A DNA stretch of 64,000 nucleotides from Actinospica acidithermotolerans (GCF_018139625.1 NZ_JAGSOH010000023.1:1-64000); one strand, 5' to 3'. Shown: positions 37,471-51,434, counted from the first letter of the stretch. The notes: generated by a model not told the origin, from the sequence alone. Program-made: numbers and translations.

Positions 37471-39502
37471 CCCTGCGGTTGAGCCAGGCGGTCGCCTCGT
37501 GCGCGGGCAGCGCCTTGGCGAGCAGCCAGCCCTGCGCCACGTCGCAGCCGAGCTCGGCGAGCCGCTGCCAGGTGATCTCGTCCTCGACGCCCTCGGCCAC
37601 GACCTTCAGGCCGAGCGAGTGCGCCAGGTCGACCGTGGAGCGCACGATCGCCGCGTCCTCGGCGTCGTGCGCCAGGCGGGCCACGAAGGACTTGTCGATC
37701 TTGATCTCGCGCACCGGCACGCTGCGCAGCAGCACCAGCGAGGAGTAGCCGGTGCCGAAGTCGTCCAGCGAGAGGTTCACGCCGAGGGCGTCGAGCCGTT
37801 CGAGCGTGGCCTTGGCGCGCTGCGGGTCCTGCAGCAGCACGCGCTCGGTGATCTCGAGCTGGAGCGCCTCGGCCGGGACGCCGTGCTTCTCCAGGCCCTC
37901 CTGGATCGAGGCGACGAAGTTGGGGGCGTGGATGTCGCGCATCGAGACGTTCACCGCGATCGGCACGGACAGGCCCGAGCGCCACCAGACCGCCGCCTGG
38001 GCCAGCGCCCGCTCGACGACGTACGAGGTCAGCGTGGACATCAGGCCGGTCTGCTCGGCGAGCTGGACGAACTCCTCCGGGTTCACCGGGCCGCGGGTCG
38101 CGTGGTTCCAGCGCACCAGCCCCTCGAAGCCGACCACCTGGCCCGCCGCGAAGGAGACCTTCGGCTGGTAGTGCAGCTGGATCTCGCCGCCGGCCAGCGC
38201 GCGGCGCAGGTCGCCGAGCAGCGCGAGCCGGTCCGGGGTGTTCTGGTCGCGCTCGGCCTCGTAGCCGGAGATGCCCGCCCGCGAGCGCTTGGCCTGGTAC
38301 ATCGCGACGTCCGCGCGCTGCAGCAGCTCCTCGAAGTCCTCGGCGTCGCGCGGGTACTCGGCGACGCCGATCGAGCACTCCAGATCCAGCGTGTACTGCT
38401 CGAGCTGGAACGGGATCGTGAAGCACTCCGCGATCCGGTGCGCCGCGGCGAACGCGTCCTGGCCGCTGCGCACCCGGGGCAGCAGCACGACGAACTCGTC
38501 GCCGCTCCACCGGGCCAGCGTGCCCTGGCTGCCGACGCAGGCGGAGAGCCGGCTCGCGACCACCCGCAGCAGCTGATCGCCCGTCAGGTGGCCGAGGGTG
38601 TCGTTGACGTCCTTGAAGCGGTCGAGGTCCAGCAGCAGGACCGCGGCGTTTCCGCGGGTGCGCGCGGCCTCCTCGAGCGCCCGGTCCCCCTCGGCGCGCA
38701 GCTGCCTGCTGTTCGGCAGGCCGGTGAGCAGGTCGTGCTTGGACTCCCACTCGCGCTCCCAGCGCTCGGTGCTGCTGCCGTGCACGACGTAGATCGCGGG
38801 CAGCAGGCACAGCAGCAGCCAGGCGCGGTAGACCGTCGCGCCGACGACCAGCGGCCCGAGGCAGACCATCGCGGCCGAGGCGCGCGTCTGGCGCCAGCCG
38901 TCGCGGTGCAGCTGAAGTCCGAAGGGCACGCCGCGCACGGCGGTGACGCAGAGCCAGACGAGCACGTGGTTGACGACGACCACGACGGAGGCCGCGAGCA
39001 TCAGCGAGGCCACCCGGGCCGGCCCGAGCACGTTCGAGAGACGGGCGATGGCCGTGCCCCCGTCCGCCAGGGTGTAGAAGAGCAGACCGCCCACGGCGTA
39101 CGAGACCGACTGCTGCGCCACGTTGAACGACAGCCTGGACCAGCCGTGCCGTCGGCCGACCTCGGAGAACACCATCGCGAGCGCCTGCGCGAACACGGCG
39201 TCCTGCCAGCAGTCCACGGCGAAGATCGCGGCGCCGAAGGCGAGGCCCAGGCTGGCGCCGTCGGTTCCGCGCCGGGAGAGCACCGGGCGCGCCTCGCCGA
39301 GCACGACCAGCGCCACCAGCAGCCACATCACCGCGGGCGGCACGTGCATCCTGGAGTGCTGGACGGTGACGTGGTCGAGCTTGGTGACGGCGGCGCCGAG
39401 AAGGGCGAAGAATCCGGCGCTGATGACTGCGGCGAGGTAGGCGCGAGCACGGAGCGTCGGATCGGACCAGAACGCTCGCCAACGAGCCATCTGAGCCACC
39501 AC
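37391..39502 (-). CDS. Membrane GGDEF-EAL protein, probable c-di-GMP phosphodiesterase
   Basis: The protein is about 703 residues with a multi-helix N-terminal membrane region, a GGDEF domain and an EAL domain. The cyclase motif is altered to SGDEF ([10 protein letters not shown]) and no RXXD inhibitory site precedes it. The EAL domain keeps its essential residues: [35 protein letters not shown] and QG. It should therefore mainly degrade cyclic di-GMP. Its place between gatC and ligA matches, as I recall, that of RmdB in Streptomyces. GTG codons at 39502 and 39499 and an ATG at 39490 are possible starts. Confidence 0.9.
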   Translation of the reverse strand: MVAQMARWRAFWSDPTLRARAYLAAVISAGFFALLGAAVTKLDHVTVQHSRMHVPPAVMWLLVALVVLGEARPVLSRRGTDGASLGLAFGAAIFAVDCWQDAVFAQALAMVFSEVGRRHGWSRLSFNVAQQSVSYAVGGLLFYTLADGGTAIARLSNVLGPARVASLMLAASVVVVVNHVLVWLCVTAVRGVPFGLQLHRDGWRQTRASAAMVCLGPLVVGATVYRAWLLLCLLPAIYVVHGSSTERWEREWESKHDLLTGLPNSRQLRAEGDRALEEAARTRGNAAVLLLDLDRFKDVNDTLGHLTGDQLLRVVASRLSACVGSQGTLARWSGDEFVVLLPRVRSGQDAFAAAHRIAECFTIPFQLEQYTLDLECSIGVAEYPRDAEDFEELLQRADVAMYQAKRSRAGISGYEAERDQNTPDRLALLGDLRRALAGGEIQLHYQPKVSFAAGQVVGFEGLVRWNHATRGPVNPEEFVQLAEQTGLMSTLTSYVVERALAQAAVWWRSGLSVPIAVNVSMRDIHAPNFVASIQEGLEKHGVPAEALQLEITERVLLQDPQRAKATLERLDALGVNLSLDDFGTGYSSLVLLRSVPVREIKIDKSFVARLAHDAEDAAIVRSTVDLAHSLGLKVVAEGVEDEITWQRLAELGCDVAQGWLLAKALPAHEATAWLNRRALSAPPGRAAALAAPRPRPPVRTTRP

Positions 39503-39625
39503 TTCTTCCCGCGTTGATCGTGAGCCGGTCCGGTTCGGTACCCCTGACAGCCGATGCGCCCGACGGCACCGGCGGTGCGCCGTGAAGGCGCCGCGAGCGC
39601 GTGAGGCTCCAGGGTATTCGCAAAG

Positions 39626-39637
39626 CGCGATATCGCG
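39626..39637. repeat. 12-bp palindrome CGCGATATCGCG upstream of the GGDEF/EAL gene
   Basis: The perfect palindrome lies about 125 bp upstream of the GGDEF/EAL start, within the 182-bp gap to ligA. It could be an operator, but no promoter boxes near it are convincing. Confidence 0.25.
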
Positions 39638-39684
39638 GGGAAGTTTGGCCGGATCGTGACGATCCCTCAGATGATCTTAGTCTT

Positions 39685-43367
<3,683 letters not shown>

Positions 43368-43376
43368 TCAGACGGT

Positions 43377-44417
43377 CTAATCGACGTCCGCGAGGGCCCG
43401 GGCGGCGTCCAGGCACAGCCGCTGCGCGCGCCCGGCCCACTGCGGGCTCGCGCCGGCCAGGCCGCAGGCCGGGGTCACGGTGACGGCCTCGGCGAGCTGG
43501 CGCGCCGAGAGCCCGACGCGGCGCAGTGCGAGGACCGAGTCGACCACGTCCTGGTACCTGAGCGGTACCTTCGCGGCCGGGTCGAGCGACGGAACGACCC
43601 CCGCGTAGAGCCCCACCCCCGCCTCGACCAGCTCGGCGACCGTCTCGTCCTGGCGGGTCGTCAGCAGCGACCAATCCAGCGCGACGGCCGCCGCCCCCGC
43701 GCCGCGGAACGTCGCGAAGGGCACGTCCGGCGCGCAGCAGTGGAAGACGACCGGCACCCGCTCCGGCGCGCTCTCGCCGATCGTCTCGACGAGCCGGCGC
43801 AGCGTGTCCCGCACGACCGGCTCCTCGACCGCGCGCAGCTTGCCGAAGCCGCTGGCCGTCGGGACGCTCCCGCGCAGCACGCCGGGCAGCGCCGGCTCGT
43901 CCAGCTGGAGCACGAGTCTCGCGCCGGGCACGCGGCGGCGCAGCTCGGCCAGGTGCTCGGCGACGCCCTCGGACAGCGACTCGGCGAGCTCGCGGCAGGC
44001 GCCCGGGTCGGCGAGGAGCTTGTCGCCGTGCTTGAGCTCCACGGTCGCGGCGAGCGTCCACGGGCCGACCGCCTGGACCTTGAGCGGCCCCTCGTACCCC
44101 TGCGTGTGCTCCTCGAGCTGGTCCAGGTCGCGGCGCAGGTGGCTCAGGGCGCGCGCGTGATCGCGGCCCGGCCGGTCGGCGACCCGCCAGCCCGAGGGGG
44201 CGACCTCCGCGACCAGGTCGACCAGCAGCGCGAGCCCGCGCCCGGCCAGGTCCGCGCCGACCCCGCGCGCGGGCAGCTCCGGCAGGTACGGCACGCCCGG
44301 AGCGCCGCCGAGCCCGTCGAACACCAGCCGAATCGCGGCGGGCATGTCACTTCCCGGCAACGATCCGATCCCGGAGGCGGACGGCCCGCCACCCCCCGCG
44401 CGAAGATCCTGAGTCAT
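43377..44417 (-). CDS. Methionine synthase, cobalamin-independent (MetE C-terminal domain type)
   Basis: The 346-residue protein corresponds to the catalytic barrel of MetE without the N-terminal domain. Landmarks are QLDEPALPG (Asp173-Glu174), the zinc ligands His226 and Cys228 in FHCCAP, and the C-terminal PACGLAG Cys. Such short forms may use a methyl donor other than polyglutamyl-methyltetrahydrofolate. The ATG at 44415-44417 lies 6 nt after TATTCT (44424-44429), suggesting a leaderless start. It is divergent from the small gene at 44553. Confidence 0.88.
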   Translation of the reverse strand: MTQDLRAGGGGPSASGIGSLPGSDMPAAIRLVFDGLGGAPGVPYLPELPARGVGADLAGRGLALLVDLVAEVAPSGWRVADRPGRDHARALSHLRRDLDQLEEHTQGYEGPLKVQAVGPWTLAATVELKHGDKLLADPGACRELAESLSEGVAEHLAELRRRVPGARLVLQLDEPALPGVLRGSVPTASGFGKLRAVEEPVVRDTLRRLVETIGESAPERVPVVFHCCAPDVPFATFRGAGAAAVALDWSLLTTRQDETVAELVEAGVGLYAGVVPSLDPAAKVPLRYQDVVDSVLALRRVGLSARQLAEAVTVTPACGLAGASPQWAGRAQRLCLDAARALADVD

Positions 44418-44499
44418 GGCTGCAGAATATGGCCCTAACCCGCAAAGGCGAATCTCGCGCGAAAACCGCGGCGGATCCTCCCGGGTTATGCAAAACTCT

Positions 44500-44521
44500 G
44501 GCATTCGACGGCCAGAATGCC
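44500..44521. repeat. Inverted repeat GGCATTC-N8-GAATGCC in a divergent promoter region
   Basis: The 7-bp arms lie at 44500-44506 and 44515-44521, between the divergent metE-like gene and the gene starting at 44553. It is a plausible operator position, but there is no further support. Confidence 0.3.
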
Positions 44522-44552
44522 GAGAGCGGGACCAGTGAGAGGGGAGATCCGC

Positions 44553-45029
44553 GTGCAGACCATGTTCTTCACCGCCACCGCCGGGGAGCTGGCCCGTCTC
44601 GCCGGCGCGTGGGGCTGCGGGATGGACGCGCGGGAGGCCGGCGTGCGGCTGGCGTACGTCGACGCGGCCGACCTGGACCCGGTGCAGCTGCTGGAGCTCG
44701 ACACCCTGGCGACCGGCCACGACCCGGTGACGGTCCGCGAGGCGCTGCTGACCCCGGCCCGGGAGATCGGCGGCGGCGCGGTGGCGCCCGGCGCGCTGGC
44801 TCAGGGCACTGAGGAGCAGGTCGTGCTGACCGTGCGCACGGCGCTCTACCGGCAGCTCGGCCGCAGCGCGGACGTCCGGCTGCGCGAGCTCGCCGAGCGC
44901 TGGGAGGCGCGTTCCTGGGGCGTGGACTGGGACGCCGAGCGCTACTTGGGTCTGCTGCGCGGGCTGGCTATGCTCTCCGAGCTGGCCACCCGCGAGTGCC
45001 GGGGCGTATACGTGCGCTTCGACGTCTGA
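44553..45029 (+). CDS. Hypothetical protein, 158 residues
   Basis: I recognise no family. The GTG at 44553 was chosen because GGGGAG lies six bases upstream; an ATG nine bases later is an alternative. The product is soluble, rich in Ala, Leu and Glu, and mostly helical by composition, ending CRGVYVRFDV. Third codon positions are strongly G/C, supporting real coding. It is followed 26 bp later by the DUF4190 gene and is divergent from the methionine synthase gene. Confidence 0.7.
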   Translation: MQTMFFTATAGELARLAGAWGCGMDAREAGVRLAYVDAADLDPVQLLELDTLATGHDPVTVREALLTPAREIGGGAVAPGALAQGTEEQVVLTVRTALYRQLGRSADVRLRELAERWEARSWGVDWDAERYLGLLRGLAMLSELATRECRGVYVRFDV

Positions 45030-45055
45030 TCTGTCCGCAATAGGGGGATGCACGC

Positions 45056-45445
45056 ATGACCGAGGTGCCTCAGGGCTCTTACGACATACCGCCGACCGGC
45101 CCGCAGCCGCAGGCCGGTCCGTACGCGCCGTACGGCTACCCGTACCCGCCGGTGCAGCCGGGCACGAACACGCTGGCGATCCTCGCCCTGGTGTTCGCGT
45201 TCATCTTCGCGCCGGCCGCGATCGTGCTCGGCGCGGTGGCCCGCAAGCAGATCAAGCGCACCGGCGAGCAGGGCATGGGCCTGGCCACGGCCGGCCTGGT
45301 GCTCGGCATCGTGTTCACCGCGATCTCGGTGCTCTGGATCATCGCCGTGGTGGTCTTCTTCGCCTCCGCGGTGCACCAGATCAACAACGACCCGTACTCG
45401 ACCGGCGCCGCGCTGCTCGGCGCCCGCGCGTACTTCGGGATCTGA
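45056..45445 (+). CDS. DUF4190 membrane protein
   Basis: The 129-residue protein has a Pro/Tyr-rich N-terminus (YGYPYPPVQPGTN) followed by two membrane helices enclosing the conserved GAVARKQIKRTGEQGMGLA loop, the pattern of DUF4190 proteins in actinobacteria. The role is unknown. GGGGGA precedes the ATG by seven bases. It converges with mnmA, with a shared terminator between. Confidence 0.85.
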   Translation: MTEVPQGSYDIPPTGPQPQAGPYAPYGYPYPPVQPGTNTLAILALVFAFIFAPAAIVLGAVARKQIKRTGEQGMGLATAGLVLGIVFTAISVLWIIAVVVFFASAVHQINNDPYSTGAALLGARAYFGI

Positions 45446-45503
45446 GCCGGTCCGGGGTCTGACCCCGCCGCGGGATCCGATCCGGCCGCGCCCTGAGACG
45501 ACG

Positions 45504-45535
45504 GACGGGGCGGTTCCTTTCGGGACCGCCCCGTC
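45504..45535. terminator. Bidirectional terminator between DUF4190 and mnmA
   Basis: A 14-bp stem (45504-45517 with 45522-45535, one G-T) closes a 4-nt loop between the ends of two convergent genes. Confidence 0.75.
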
Positions 45536-45557
45536 TTCGCGTCTGCCGCCTGGCCGC

Positions 45558-46676
45558 TCACGCGGCCGTGTTGACCGTCCCGGCCGCAGCGGCGGCCCTG
45601 CTGGTGACCGTGATCGTCGCCGAGCCGATGACCCGGGTGCCGTCGTAGAGCACCGCGGTCTGCCCGGGAGCGATGCCGCGCACCGACTCGGCGAACGCGA
45701 GATTCACCGTTCCGGCGGATTCGTCGTACCGCGCCTCGGCCGGAACCGGGGAGCCGTGCGCCCGCAGCTGGACCGAGCAGGCGAAGGCCGCGCCGCCGAC
45801 CGGTCCGCACCAGCGCACGTGCCCGGCCTCCAGGGCGTCCACCGACAGCTCCTCGGCCGTGCCCACGGTCACCGTGTTCGTCACCGGCGAGATGTCCAGC
45901 ACGTAGCGCGGCCGTCCGTCGCCCGCCGGATCGCCGATCCGCAGGCCCTTGCGCTGCCCGATCGTGTACCCGTAGGCGCCCTGGTGCTCGCCGACCACGG
46001 TGCCCGAGCTGTCCACGATCTGACCGGGCGCGGTGCCGAGCCGGTCGGCCAGGAAGCGGCGGGTGTCCCCGTCCGCGATGAAGCACACGTCGTGCGAGTC
46101 GGGCTTGTCGGCCACGGCCAGCCCGAGCCGCTCGGCCTGCGCGCGCACGTCGGTCTTGAGCGAGTCGCCGAGCGGGAAGAGCGAGCTGGCCAGCTGCTCC
46201 GCGTCCAGCACCCCCAGCACGTACGACTGGTCCTTGGCCGGATCCGCCGCCCGGTGCAGCTCCCGCCCGCCGTCCGGCCCCTCCACGATCCGCGCGTAGT
46301 GCCCGGTGCACACGGCGTCGAACCCGAGGGCCCGCGCCTTGTCCAGCACCGCCGCGAACTTGATCTTCTCGTTGCACCGCAGGCACGGATTCGGCGTGCG
46401 CCCGGCCGCGTACTCGGCGACGAAGTCGTCCACCACGTCCGCGTGGAAGCGCTCGGCCATGTCCCACACGTAGAACGGGATCCCGATCACGTCCGCCGCC
46501 CGCCGCGCGTCCCGCGAGTCCTCGATCGTGCAGCACCCGCGCGCCCCGGTCCGGAACGACTGCGGATTGCGCGAGAGCGCCAGGTGCACCCCCGTCACCT
46601 CATGCCCCGCCGCCACGGCCCGGGCAGCCGCCACCGCCGAGTCGACTCCCCCGGACATCGCTGCTAGAACTCGCAT
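45558..46676 (-). CDS. mnmA: tRNA-specific 2-thiouridylase
   Basis: MnmA inserts sulfur at U34 of tRNA-Lys, -Glu and -Gln. The 372-residue protein has the PP-loop SGGVDS at 8-13 and the two catalytic cysteines, Cys98 (NPCLRCN) and Cys198 (SHDVCFI). The ATG at 46676 is preceded directly by GGAGGT, too close for normal initiation, and by TACCCT six nt upstream, so it may be leaderless; an ATG six codons later is possible. The adjacent cysteine desulfurase is the likely sulfur donor. Confidence 0.96.
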   Translation of the reverse strand: MRVLAAMSGGVDSAVAAARAVAAGHEVTGVHLALSRNPQSFRTGARGCCTIEDSRDARRAADVIGIPFYVWDMAERFHADVVDDFVAEYAAGRTPNPCLRCNEKIKFAAVLDKARALGFDAVCTGHYARIVEGPDGGRELHRAADPAKDQSYVLGVLDAEQLASSLFPLGDSLKTDVRAQAERLGLAVADKPDSHDVCFIADGDTRRFLADRLGTAPGQIVDSSGTVVGEHQGAYGYTIGQRKGLRIGDPAGDGRPRYVLDISPVTNTVTVGTAEELSVDALEAGHVRWCGPVGGAAFACSVQLRAHGSPVPAEARYDESAGTVNLAFAESVRGIAPGQTAVLYDGTRVIGSATITVTSRAAAAAGTVNTAA

Positions 46677-46715
46677 ACCTCCAGGGTACGCGAGCCGCGA
46701 TACCGGTTTGTCGTA

Positions 46716-46820
46716 CTAGCGGGCGGGGACGGTGAGCGGGATGTCGATCGGGAACGGCACCTCGGTGGTCAGCCGCCCGACGTGGGTCTGCGGCGCCTCG
46801 CCTTCGCCCGCTGCGACGCC
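46716..46820 (-). pseudogene. Probable 3' remnant of an Uma2 family gene
   Basis: Directly after the cysteine desulfurase stop, the same frame stays open for 34 codons with about 90% G/C third positions and ends in TAG (46716-46718). It encodes THVGRLTTEVPFPIDIPL near its end. The PFPIDI motif and spacing resemble the C-terminus of Uma2 proteins, including the intact one here (ARLGEPFPVEIDF). There is no start or core domain, so it is best read as a decayed fragment. Confidence 0.5.
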
Positions 46821-48038
46821 TCAGCTCAGGCCGGCCGCGCGGGCCCGGGTCACCACCGCGGGCAGGGCCTCGAGGAGGGCGTCGACATCGGCGTCGGTGG
46901 AGGTGCGGCCCAGGGAGAAGCGCAGCGAGCCGCGCGCGAGGTCCTCGCCGGCGCCCATCGCGAGCAGGACGTGGCTGGGCTGGGCGATGCCGGCGGAGCA
47001 GGCGGAGCCGGTGGAGCAGGAGATGCCGCGGGCGTCGAGCAGCAGCAGCAGGGAGTCGCCCTCGCAGCCGGGGAAGCAGAAGTGGGCGATGCCGGGCAGG
47101 CGGTCGGGGACCGCGGGGGTGCCGGCGGCGCCCAGGGCGGCGCCCGGCCCGGCGCCGTCGATCGGGGGGCCGGAGAGGACGGCGTCGGGGACGGCGGCGA
47201 GGACGCCCGCGATCAGGCGGTCGCGCAGGGCGCTCAGCCGCTTGAACTCGGCGGCCCGGTCGGCCTTGGCGGCGGTGGCCGCGGCGGCGAAGCCGGCGAT
47301 GGCCGGGGTGTCCAGGGTGCCGGAGCGCACGTCGCGCTCCTGGCCGCCGCCGTGCTGCAGCGCGGTGAGCCGGACCTCGCGGCCGAGCAGCAGCGCGCCC
47401 ACGCCGATCGGGCCGCCGAGCTTGTGGCCGGTGATCGTCATCGCGTCCAGGCCGCTGGCGGTGAAGTCCACCGGCAGGTGGCCCGCCGCCTGGATCGCGT
47501 CGGAGTGCATCGGCACGTCGTACCGGTGCGCGATCGCGGCCAGCTCGGGCACCGGCAGGACCGTGCCCACCTCGTTGTTCGCCCACATGACCGTGACCAG
47601 CGCCACGGTCTCGGGCGACGGCGCGAGCGCAGCCTCAAGCGACTCCGGCCGGACCGAGCCGTCCGGCTCCACCGGCAGCCAGGTCAGCTCGGCGCCCTCG
47701 TGCTGCTCGAGCCAGAAGAGCGTGTCGAGCACGGCGTGGTGCTCGATCCGCGCGGCCACGATCCGCACCCGGCGCGGGTCCTGCTCGCGGCGGGCCCAGA
47801 ACAGTCCCTTGACCGCGAGATTGTCCGCCTCGGTGCCGCCGCCGGTGAACACGACGTGGCTGGGCCGGGCGCCGAAGGCGGCGGCGACGGCCTCGCGCGA
47901 CTCCTCGACGACGCGGCGGGCGGCGCGCCCGGGGCCGTGCAGCGAGTTCGCGTTGCCCACCAGGCCGAACTGCGCGCTCATCGCGGCGATGGCTTCGGGG
48001 TGCAGGGGCGTGGTCGCCGCGTGATCGAGGTAGGTCAT
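46821..48038 (-). CDS. Cysteine desulfurase (NifS/IscS-like)
   Basis: This PLP enzyme removes sulfur from cysteine. The 405 residues contain the PLP Lys206 (TITGHKLGG), His in IEHHAVLD and the persulfide-forming Cys347 in [11 protein letters not shown] Gly/Ala-rich insertion lies at about 290-310. The position upstream of mnmA suggests it supplies sulfur for tRNA thiolation. The ATG at 48036-48038 begins the family sequence [17 protein letters not shown] (48049-48054) lies 10 nt upstream, giving a near-leaderless mRNA. Confidence 0.95.
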   Translation of the reverse strand: MTYLDHAATTPLHPEAIAAMSAQFGLVGNANSLHGPGRAARRVVEESREAVAAAFGARPSHVVFTGGGTEADNLAVKGLFWARREQDPRRVRIVAARIEHHAVLDTLFWLEQHEGAELTWLPVEPDGSVRPESLEAALAPSPETVALVTVMWANNEVGTVLPVPELAAIAHRYDVPMHSDAIQAAGHLPVDFTASGLDAMTITGHKLGGPIGVGALLLGREVRLTALQHGGGQERDVRSGTLDTPAIAGFAAAATAAKADRAAEFKRLSALRDRLIAGVLAAVPDAVLSGPPIDGAGPGAALGAAGTPAVPDRLPGIAHFCFPGCEGDSLLLLLDARGISCSTGSACSAGIAQPSHVLLAMGAGEDLARGSLRFSLGRTSTDADVDALLEALPAVVTRARAAGLS

Positions 48039-48185
48039 GGCATGGTCGATTCTAGTGTGCCGCCGTGCCGACCTGGCCCGGCGTCCAGACTTGCCGGGAA
48101 ACCGGAACGTCCCCCTGCCCACCAGGCTAGGGCGGGAGGGGGACGTATGCGGGCGTTCCGCGGGAACTCCGCGGACCGTACGCCG

Positions 48186-49145
48186 CTACTTGCGCTTGGC
48201 GATCTCCTCGGTGGCCTGCGGGACCACGGTGAACAGGTCGCCGACGACGCCGTAGTCGACGAGCTCGAAGATCGGCGCCTCCGGGTCCTTGTTGATGGCG
48301 ACGATCGTCTTCGAGGTCTGCATGCCCGCGCGGTGCTGGATCGCGCCGGAGATGCCGGCGGCGACGTAGAGCTGCGGGGAGACGGTCTTGCCGGTCTGGC
48401 CGACCTGCGACTGGTGCGGGTACCAGCCGGAGTCCACCGCGGCGCGCGAGGCGCCGACGGCCGCGCCGAGCTGGTCGGCGAGCGCCTCGATCACCGAGAA
48501 CTTCTCCGCGGAGCCGACGCCGCGGCCGCCGGAGACCACGATCGCGGCCTCGGTCAGCTCGGGGCGGTCGCCCTTGGGCACGGCCACCTTCTCGACGATC
48601 CTGGCCAGCTTCGCCGACTCGGTCAGCTCCACGGCGGCGTCGACGCGCTCGGCGGCGGCGGCCTCGGGGACCGGCGCGGTGGCGTTGGGCCGCATGGCCA
48701 CGATCGGGGTGCCGACGGTGACCGCGGAGTGCACGATCGAGGAGCCGCCGAAGATGGACTGCTCGGCCACGAACGTGCCGCCGTCGAGCTTCAGGTCCAC
48801 CGCGTCGGTCAGGATGCCGGAGCCGGTCTTGATCGCCAGCCGGCCGGCGATCTCCTTGCCCTCGGCGGTCGCGGCCACCAGCACGGCGGCGGGCGACGCG
48901 TCGGCGACCAGCTTGGCCAGCAGCTCGGCCTTGGGGGCGACGACGTAGCCGGTCAGCTCGGCGGCGTCGGCGACGTACACCTTCGCGGCGCCGTACTCGC
49001 CGAGCTTGTCCTTGGCCTTCTCGAAGCCGGCGCCGACGAACACCGCGCTCGGCGTGCCGAGCTCGCGGGCCTTGGTCAGCAGCTCGAGGGTGACCTTCTT
49101 TACGTCGCCGTCGGTGTGCTCGACCAGGACGAGAATTTCAGACAT
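48186..49145 (-). CDS. etfA: Electron transfer flavoprotein subunit alpha
   Basis: EtfA binds FAD and, with EtfB, carries electrons from acyl-CoA and related dehydrogenases to the respiratory chain. The 319-residue protein has the FAD-binding [13 protein letters not shown] region and [20 protein letters not shown] signature. The ATG at 49143-49145 was chosen over an upstream TTG. It lies 30 bp after etfB in an operon. Confidence 0.96.
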   Translation of the reverse strand: MSEILVLVEHTDGDVKKVTLELLTKARELGTPSAVFVGAGFEKAKDKLGEYGAAKVYVADAAELTGYVVAPKAELLAKLVADASPAAVLVAATAEGKEIAGRLAIKTGSGILTDAVDLKLDGGTFVAEQSIFGGSSIVHSAVTVGTPIVAMRPNATAPVPEAAAAERVDAAVELTESAKLARIVEKVAVPKGDRPELTEAAIVVSGGRGVGSAEKFSVIEALADQLGAAVGASRAAVDSGWYPHQSQVGQTGKTVSPQLYVAAGISGAIQHRAGMQTSKTIVAINKDPEAPIFELVDYGVVGDLFTVVPQATEEIAKRK

Positions 49146-49175
49146 GTGAATCAAAACCTTCCCGGACCGGCCGCT

Positions 49176-49955
49176 TCAGACGAACTTCTTGGACGCGAGG
49201 AACCCGACCAGCTCGGAGCCGCCGTTGCCCTCGTCGGTGACGATGGTCCCCTTCGCGCGCGGCGGGGCCACGGTCGCGTCGAGCACCTTGGAGCGGGAGC
49301 CGGCCCAGCCGACGCTCCCGGCGTCCAGGCCGAGGCCGGCCAGGTCGAGCGCCTCCACCGGCTTCTTCTTCGCCGCCATGATGCCCTTGAAGGAGGGGTA
49401 GCGCGGCTCGTTGATCTTCTCGACCACGGAGACGACGGCGGGCAGCGCGGCCTCGACCACGTCGTGGCCGTAGTCGGTGAGCCGGTTGACGCGGATGGCG
49501 GAGCCGTCCACCTCGACCTTGGAGGCGAAGGTCAGCTGCGGCAGGCCGAGCCGCTCGGCGAGCAGCGCCGGGACCAGCGAGGTGCGCGCGTCGGAGGCCT
49601 CGGAGCCGAGGATGACCAGGTCGTACTCGAGGGTGCCGAGCACCTTCGCGAGCGCCTCGGAGGTGGCCAGCGCGTCCGAGCCGGCCAGCGCCGGGTCGGA
49701 CAGGAAGACGGCCTTGTCGGCGCCCATCTGCAGCGCCTTCTTGTACGCGTCGGTGGCGTCGTCCGGGCCCATGGAGACGACCGTGACCTCGCCGCCGTGC
49801 TTCTCGACGAGCTGCAGCGCCTCTTCGACCGCGAACTCGTCCATCTCGTTGATCAGCCCGTCGACCGCACCGCGGTCCACGGCCAGGGTGTCCGGGTCCA
49901 GCCGCTTGTCCGCGGCGGTGTCCGGCACCTGCTTCACCAGGACGACGATTTTCAT
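49176..49955 (-). CDS. etfB: Electron transfer flavoprotein subunit beta
   Basis: The 259-residue subunit has the N-terminus KIVVLVKQVPDT and the recognition-loop region VNRLTDYGHDVVEAALPAV with RYPSFKGIM, all typical of EtfB. It binds AMP and docks to partner dehydrogenases. GGAGG precedes the ATG at 49955 by nine bases. It is first in the etfB-etfA operon, divergent from the gene at 50211. Confidence 0.96.
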   Translation of the reverse strand: MKIVVLVKQVPDTAADKRLDPDTLAVDRGAVDGLINEMDEFAVEEALQLVEKHGGEVTVVSMGPDDATDAYKKALQMGADKAVFLSDPALAGSDALATSEALAKVLGTLEYDLVILGSEASDARTSLVPALLAERLGLPQLTFASKVEVDGSAIRVNRLTDYGHDVVEAALPAVVSVVEKINEPRYPSFKGIMAAKKKPVEALDLAGLGLDAGSVGWAGSRSKVLDATVAPPRAKGTIVTDEGNGGSELVGFLASKKFV

Positions 49956-50210
49956 GCGCGAAAGCCTCCGTGGGGGACGAACTCTTCTTCCGACATCGTA
50001 ATGGGAATCGCCGACAGAACTACCGTTCAGTAACGTGAGCTACGCCACATCGGGAACGCCTGTCGAACCTGAATCACCACTGCCTGTTATCAGATGGTTA
50101 TCATGCCGCCGGGGTACCCGTGCCGCACCGGGCGTAGCGTACTGAGGCCATGTCACCTCGGGGGAGGGCACGCCTCCCGCGCGTGAAGAGAATCGAGTCC
50201 TGATCCACAA

Positions 50211-51434
50211 ATGAATGAGAGCGTTAACCCGTCCGGGGAGGGGTCCGAGGGCGCGCAGCCGCCGGACGCGGGATTGACCGTCGACGAGAAGTTCGCCCGG
50301 CTCGCCGCCGAGGTCGACGGCTCGCGGGTCGAGGGGCCGGCGGCCAAGGAGGAGTCCGCCCGCACCCGCGAGCTGCGCGCGAAGTGGGCGGAGAATCCCC
50401 CCGAGCCGCAGCCGTGGCGCTCGGACGGGCCGCGGCTGACGCCCTATCCGGCACCGGAGTACGACGCCTGGGCCAAGCCGAAGAAGACCACGCGCGACCG
50501 GGCCCGCGGCTCGGCGAAGGCCCTCGTCGGGCTGCTGCTCGTCGGGATCATCGCCTACGGGTTCTGGCCGCGCCACCACTCCCCCGCCCAGTTGAACGCG
50601 AGCCCCGCCGGCACCGCGGAGCCGTGGACGACGGCTCCGGCCACGGCTTCGGTGAACGCCGCCGCGCCGGCCACCTCGGCCAGCCCGACCTTCACCAACC
50701 CGGACGACCAGTACTTCGTCGGCAGCCCGGCGCTGAGCTGGGCGGACAACGAGGCCGGATTCGTCATCCCCAAGATCTCCTCGCTCAACGGCGTCAGCCG
50801 CAGCGAGATCACCGACGGCTACCAGGAGCTCGAGAAGCTCATGGAGGCGGGCAACCTCGACGCGACCGTCCTGAACGGCGGCTCGGTCAGCGACTTCACG
50901 AACCTCACCGACCCGGGAAGCGGGGCGAAGTCCGATCTGGAGTCCTACATCGCCCATCCGAGCTACGCCCACGACCCGCTGATGCTGGTCACGCGGTTCA
51001 ACCCGGCGACGACCCGGCTGCTCGGCCACACGGTCAAGGTGGACGGCTCGATGTCGGCGACGGCGGGAACGCACTACCACACCGTGATCCTGACGGCGGA
51101 TTACGTCTTCGCGTACGCCGTCGGACCGGTTTCCGGCGCGACGGACGAGGACACCCGCTCGACCGTGCACCGCACGTTCAAGATCGAGGTCGTCGACCCG
51201 AACTACTACAACGCCGTCGCCGGCAAGGCGTGGGTCTACAACTACGCCGTCTCCGAGGGGAACGACGAGTGCTACACGTATAACGGCTACATCAACCCGG
51301 TCTTCGACGGCGGCGGCAGCACGCCGAACTCGACCGCCACGATGAACCCGTACGCGACCGGCGACCAGCTCACCGCCTCCGCGGGGCCGAGCAGCACGTC
51401 GACGCAGGAGGAGTGCATGTCGGGCACCACCTGA
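50211..51434 (+). CDS. Membrane-anchored extracytoplasmic protein of unknown function
   Basis: The 407-residue protein has a charged cytoplasmic N-terminus with FARLAAEVDGSRVEG, a Trp/Pro-rich stretch (WAENPPEPQPW), one membrane helix (about 104-120: ALVGLLLVGIIAYGFW), a Thr/Ala linker and an external domain of about 270 residues with two Cys near the C-terminus. I recognise no domain. The LAAEVDG motif matches LAAEIDG in the protein at 32503-33510. The ATG at 50211 lacks an evident ribosome binding site, so the start is uncertain. Confidence 0.75.
   Translation: MNESVNPSGEGSEGAQPPDAGLTVDEKFARLAAEVDGSRVEGPAAKEESARTRELRAKWAENPPEPQPWRSDGPRLTPYPAPEYDAWAKPKKTTRDRARGSAKALVGLLLVGIIAYGFWPRHHSPAQLNASPAGTAEPWTTAPATASVNAAAPATSASPTFTNPDDQYFVGSPALSWADNEAGFVIPKISSLNGVSRSEITDGYQELEKLMEAGNLDATVLNGGSVSDFTNLTDPGSGAKSDLESYIAHPSYAHDPLMLVTRFNPATTRLLGHTVKVDGSMSATAGTHYHTVILTADYVFAYAVGPVSGATDEDTRSTVHRTFKIEVVDPNYYNAVAGKAWVYNYAVSEGNDECYTYNGYINPVFDGGGSTPNSTATMNPYATGDQLTASAGPSSTSTQEECMSGTT

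Noticed and set aside
46782-50033. A 1083-codon plus-strand open frame
   Set aside because: It lies antisense to the cysteine desulfurase, etfA and etfB genes, with no family similarity and no ribosome binding site.
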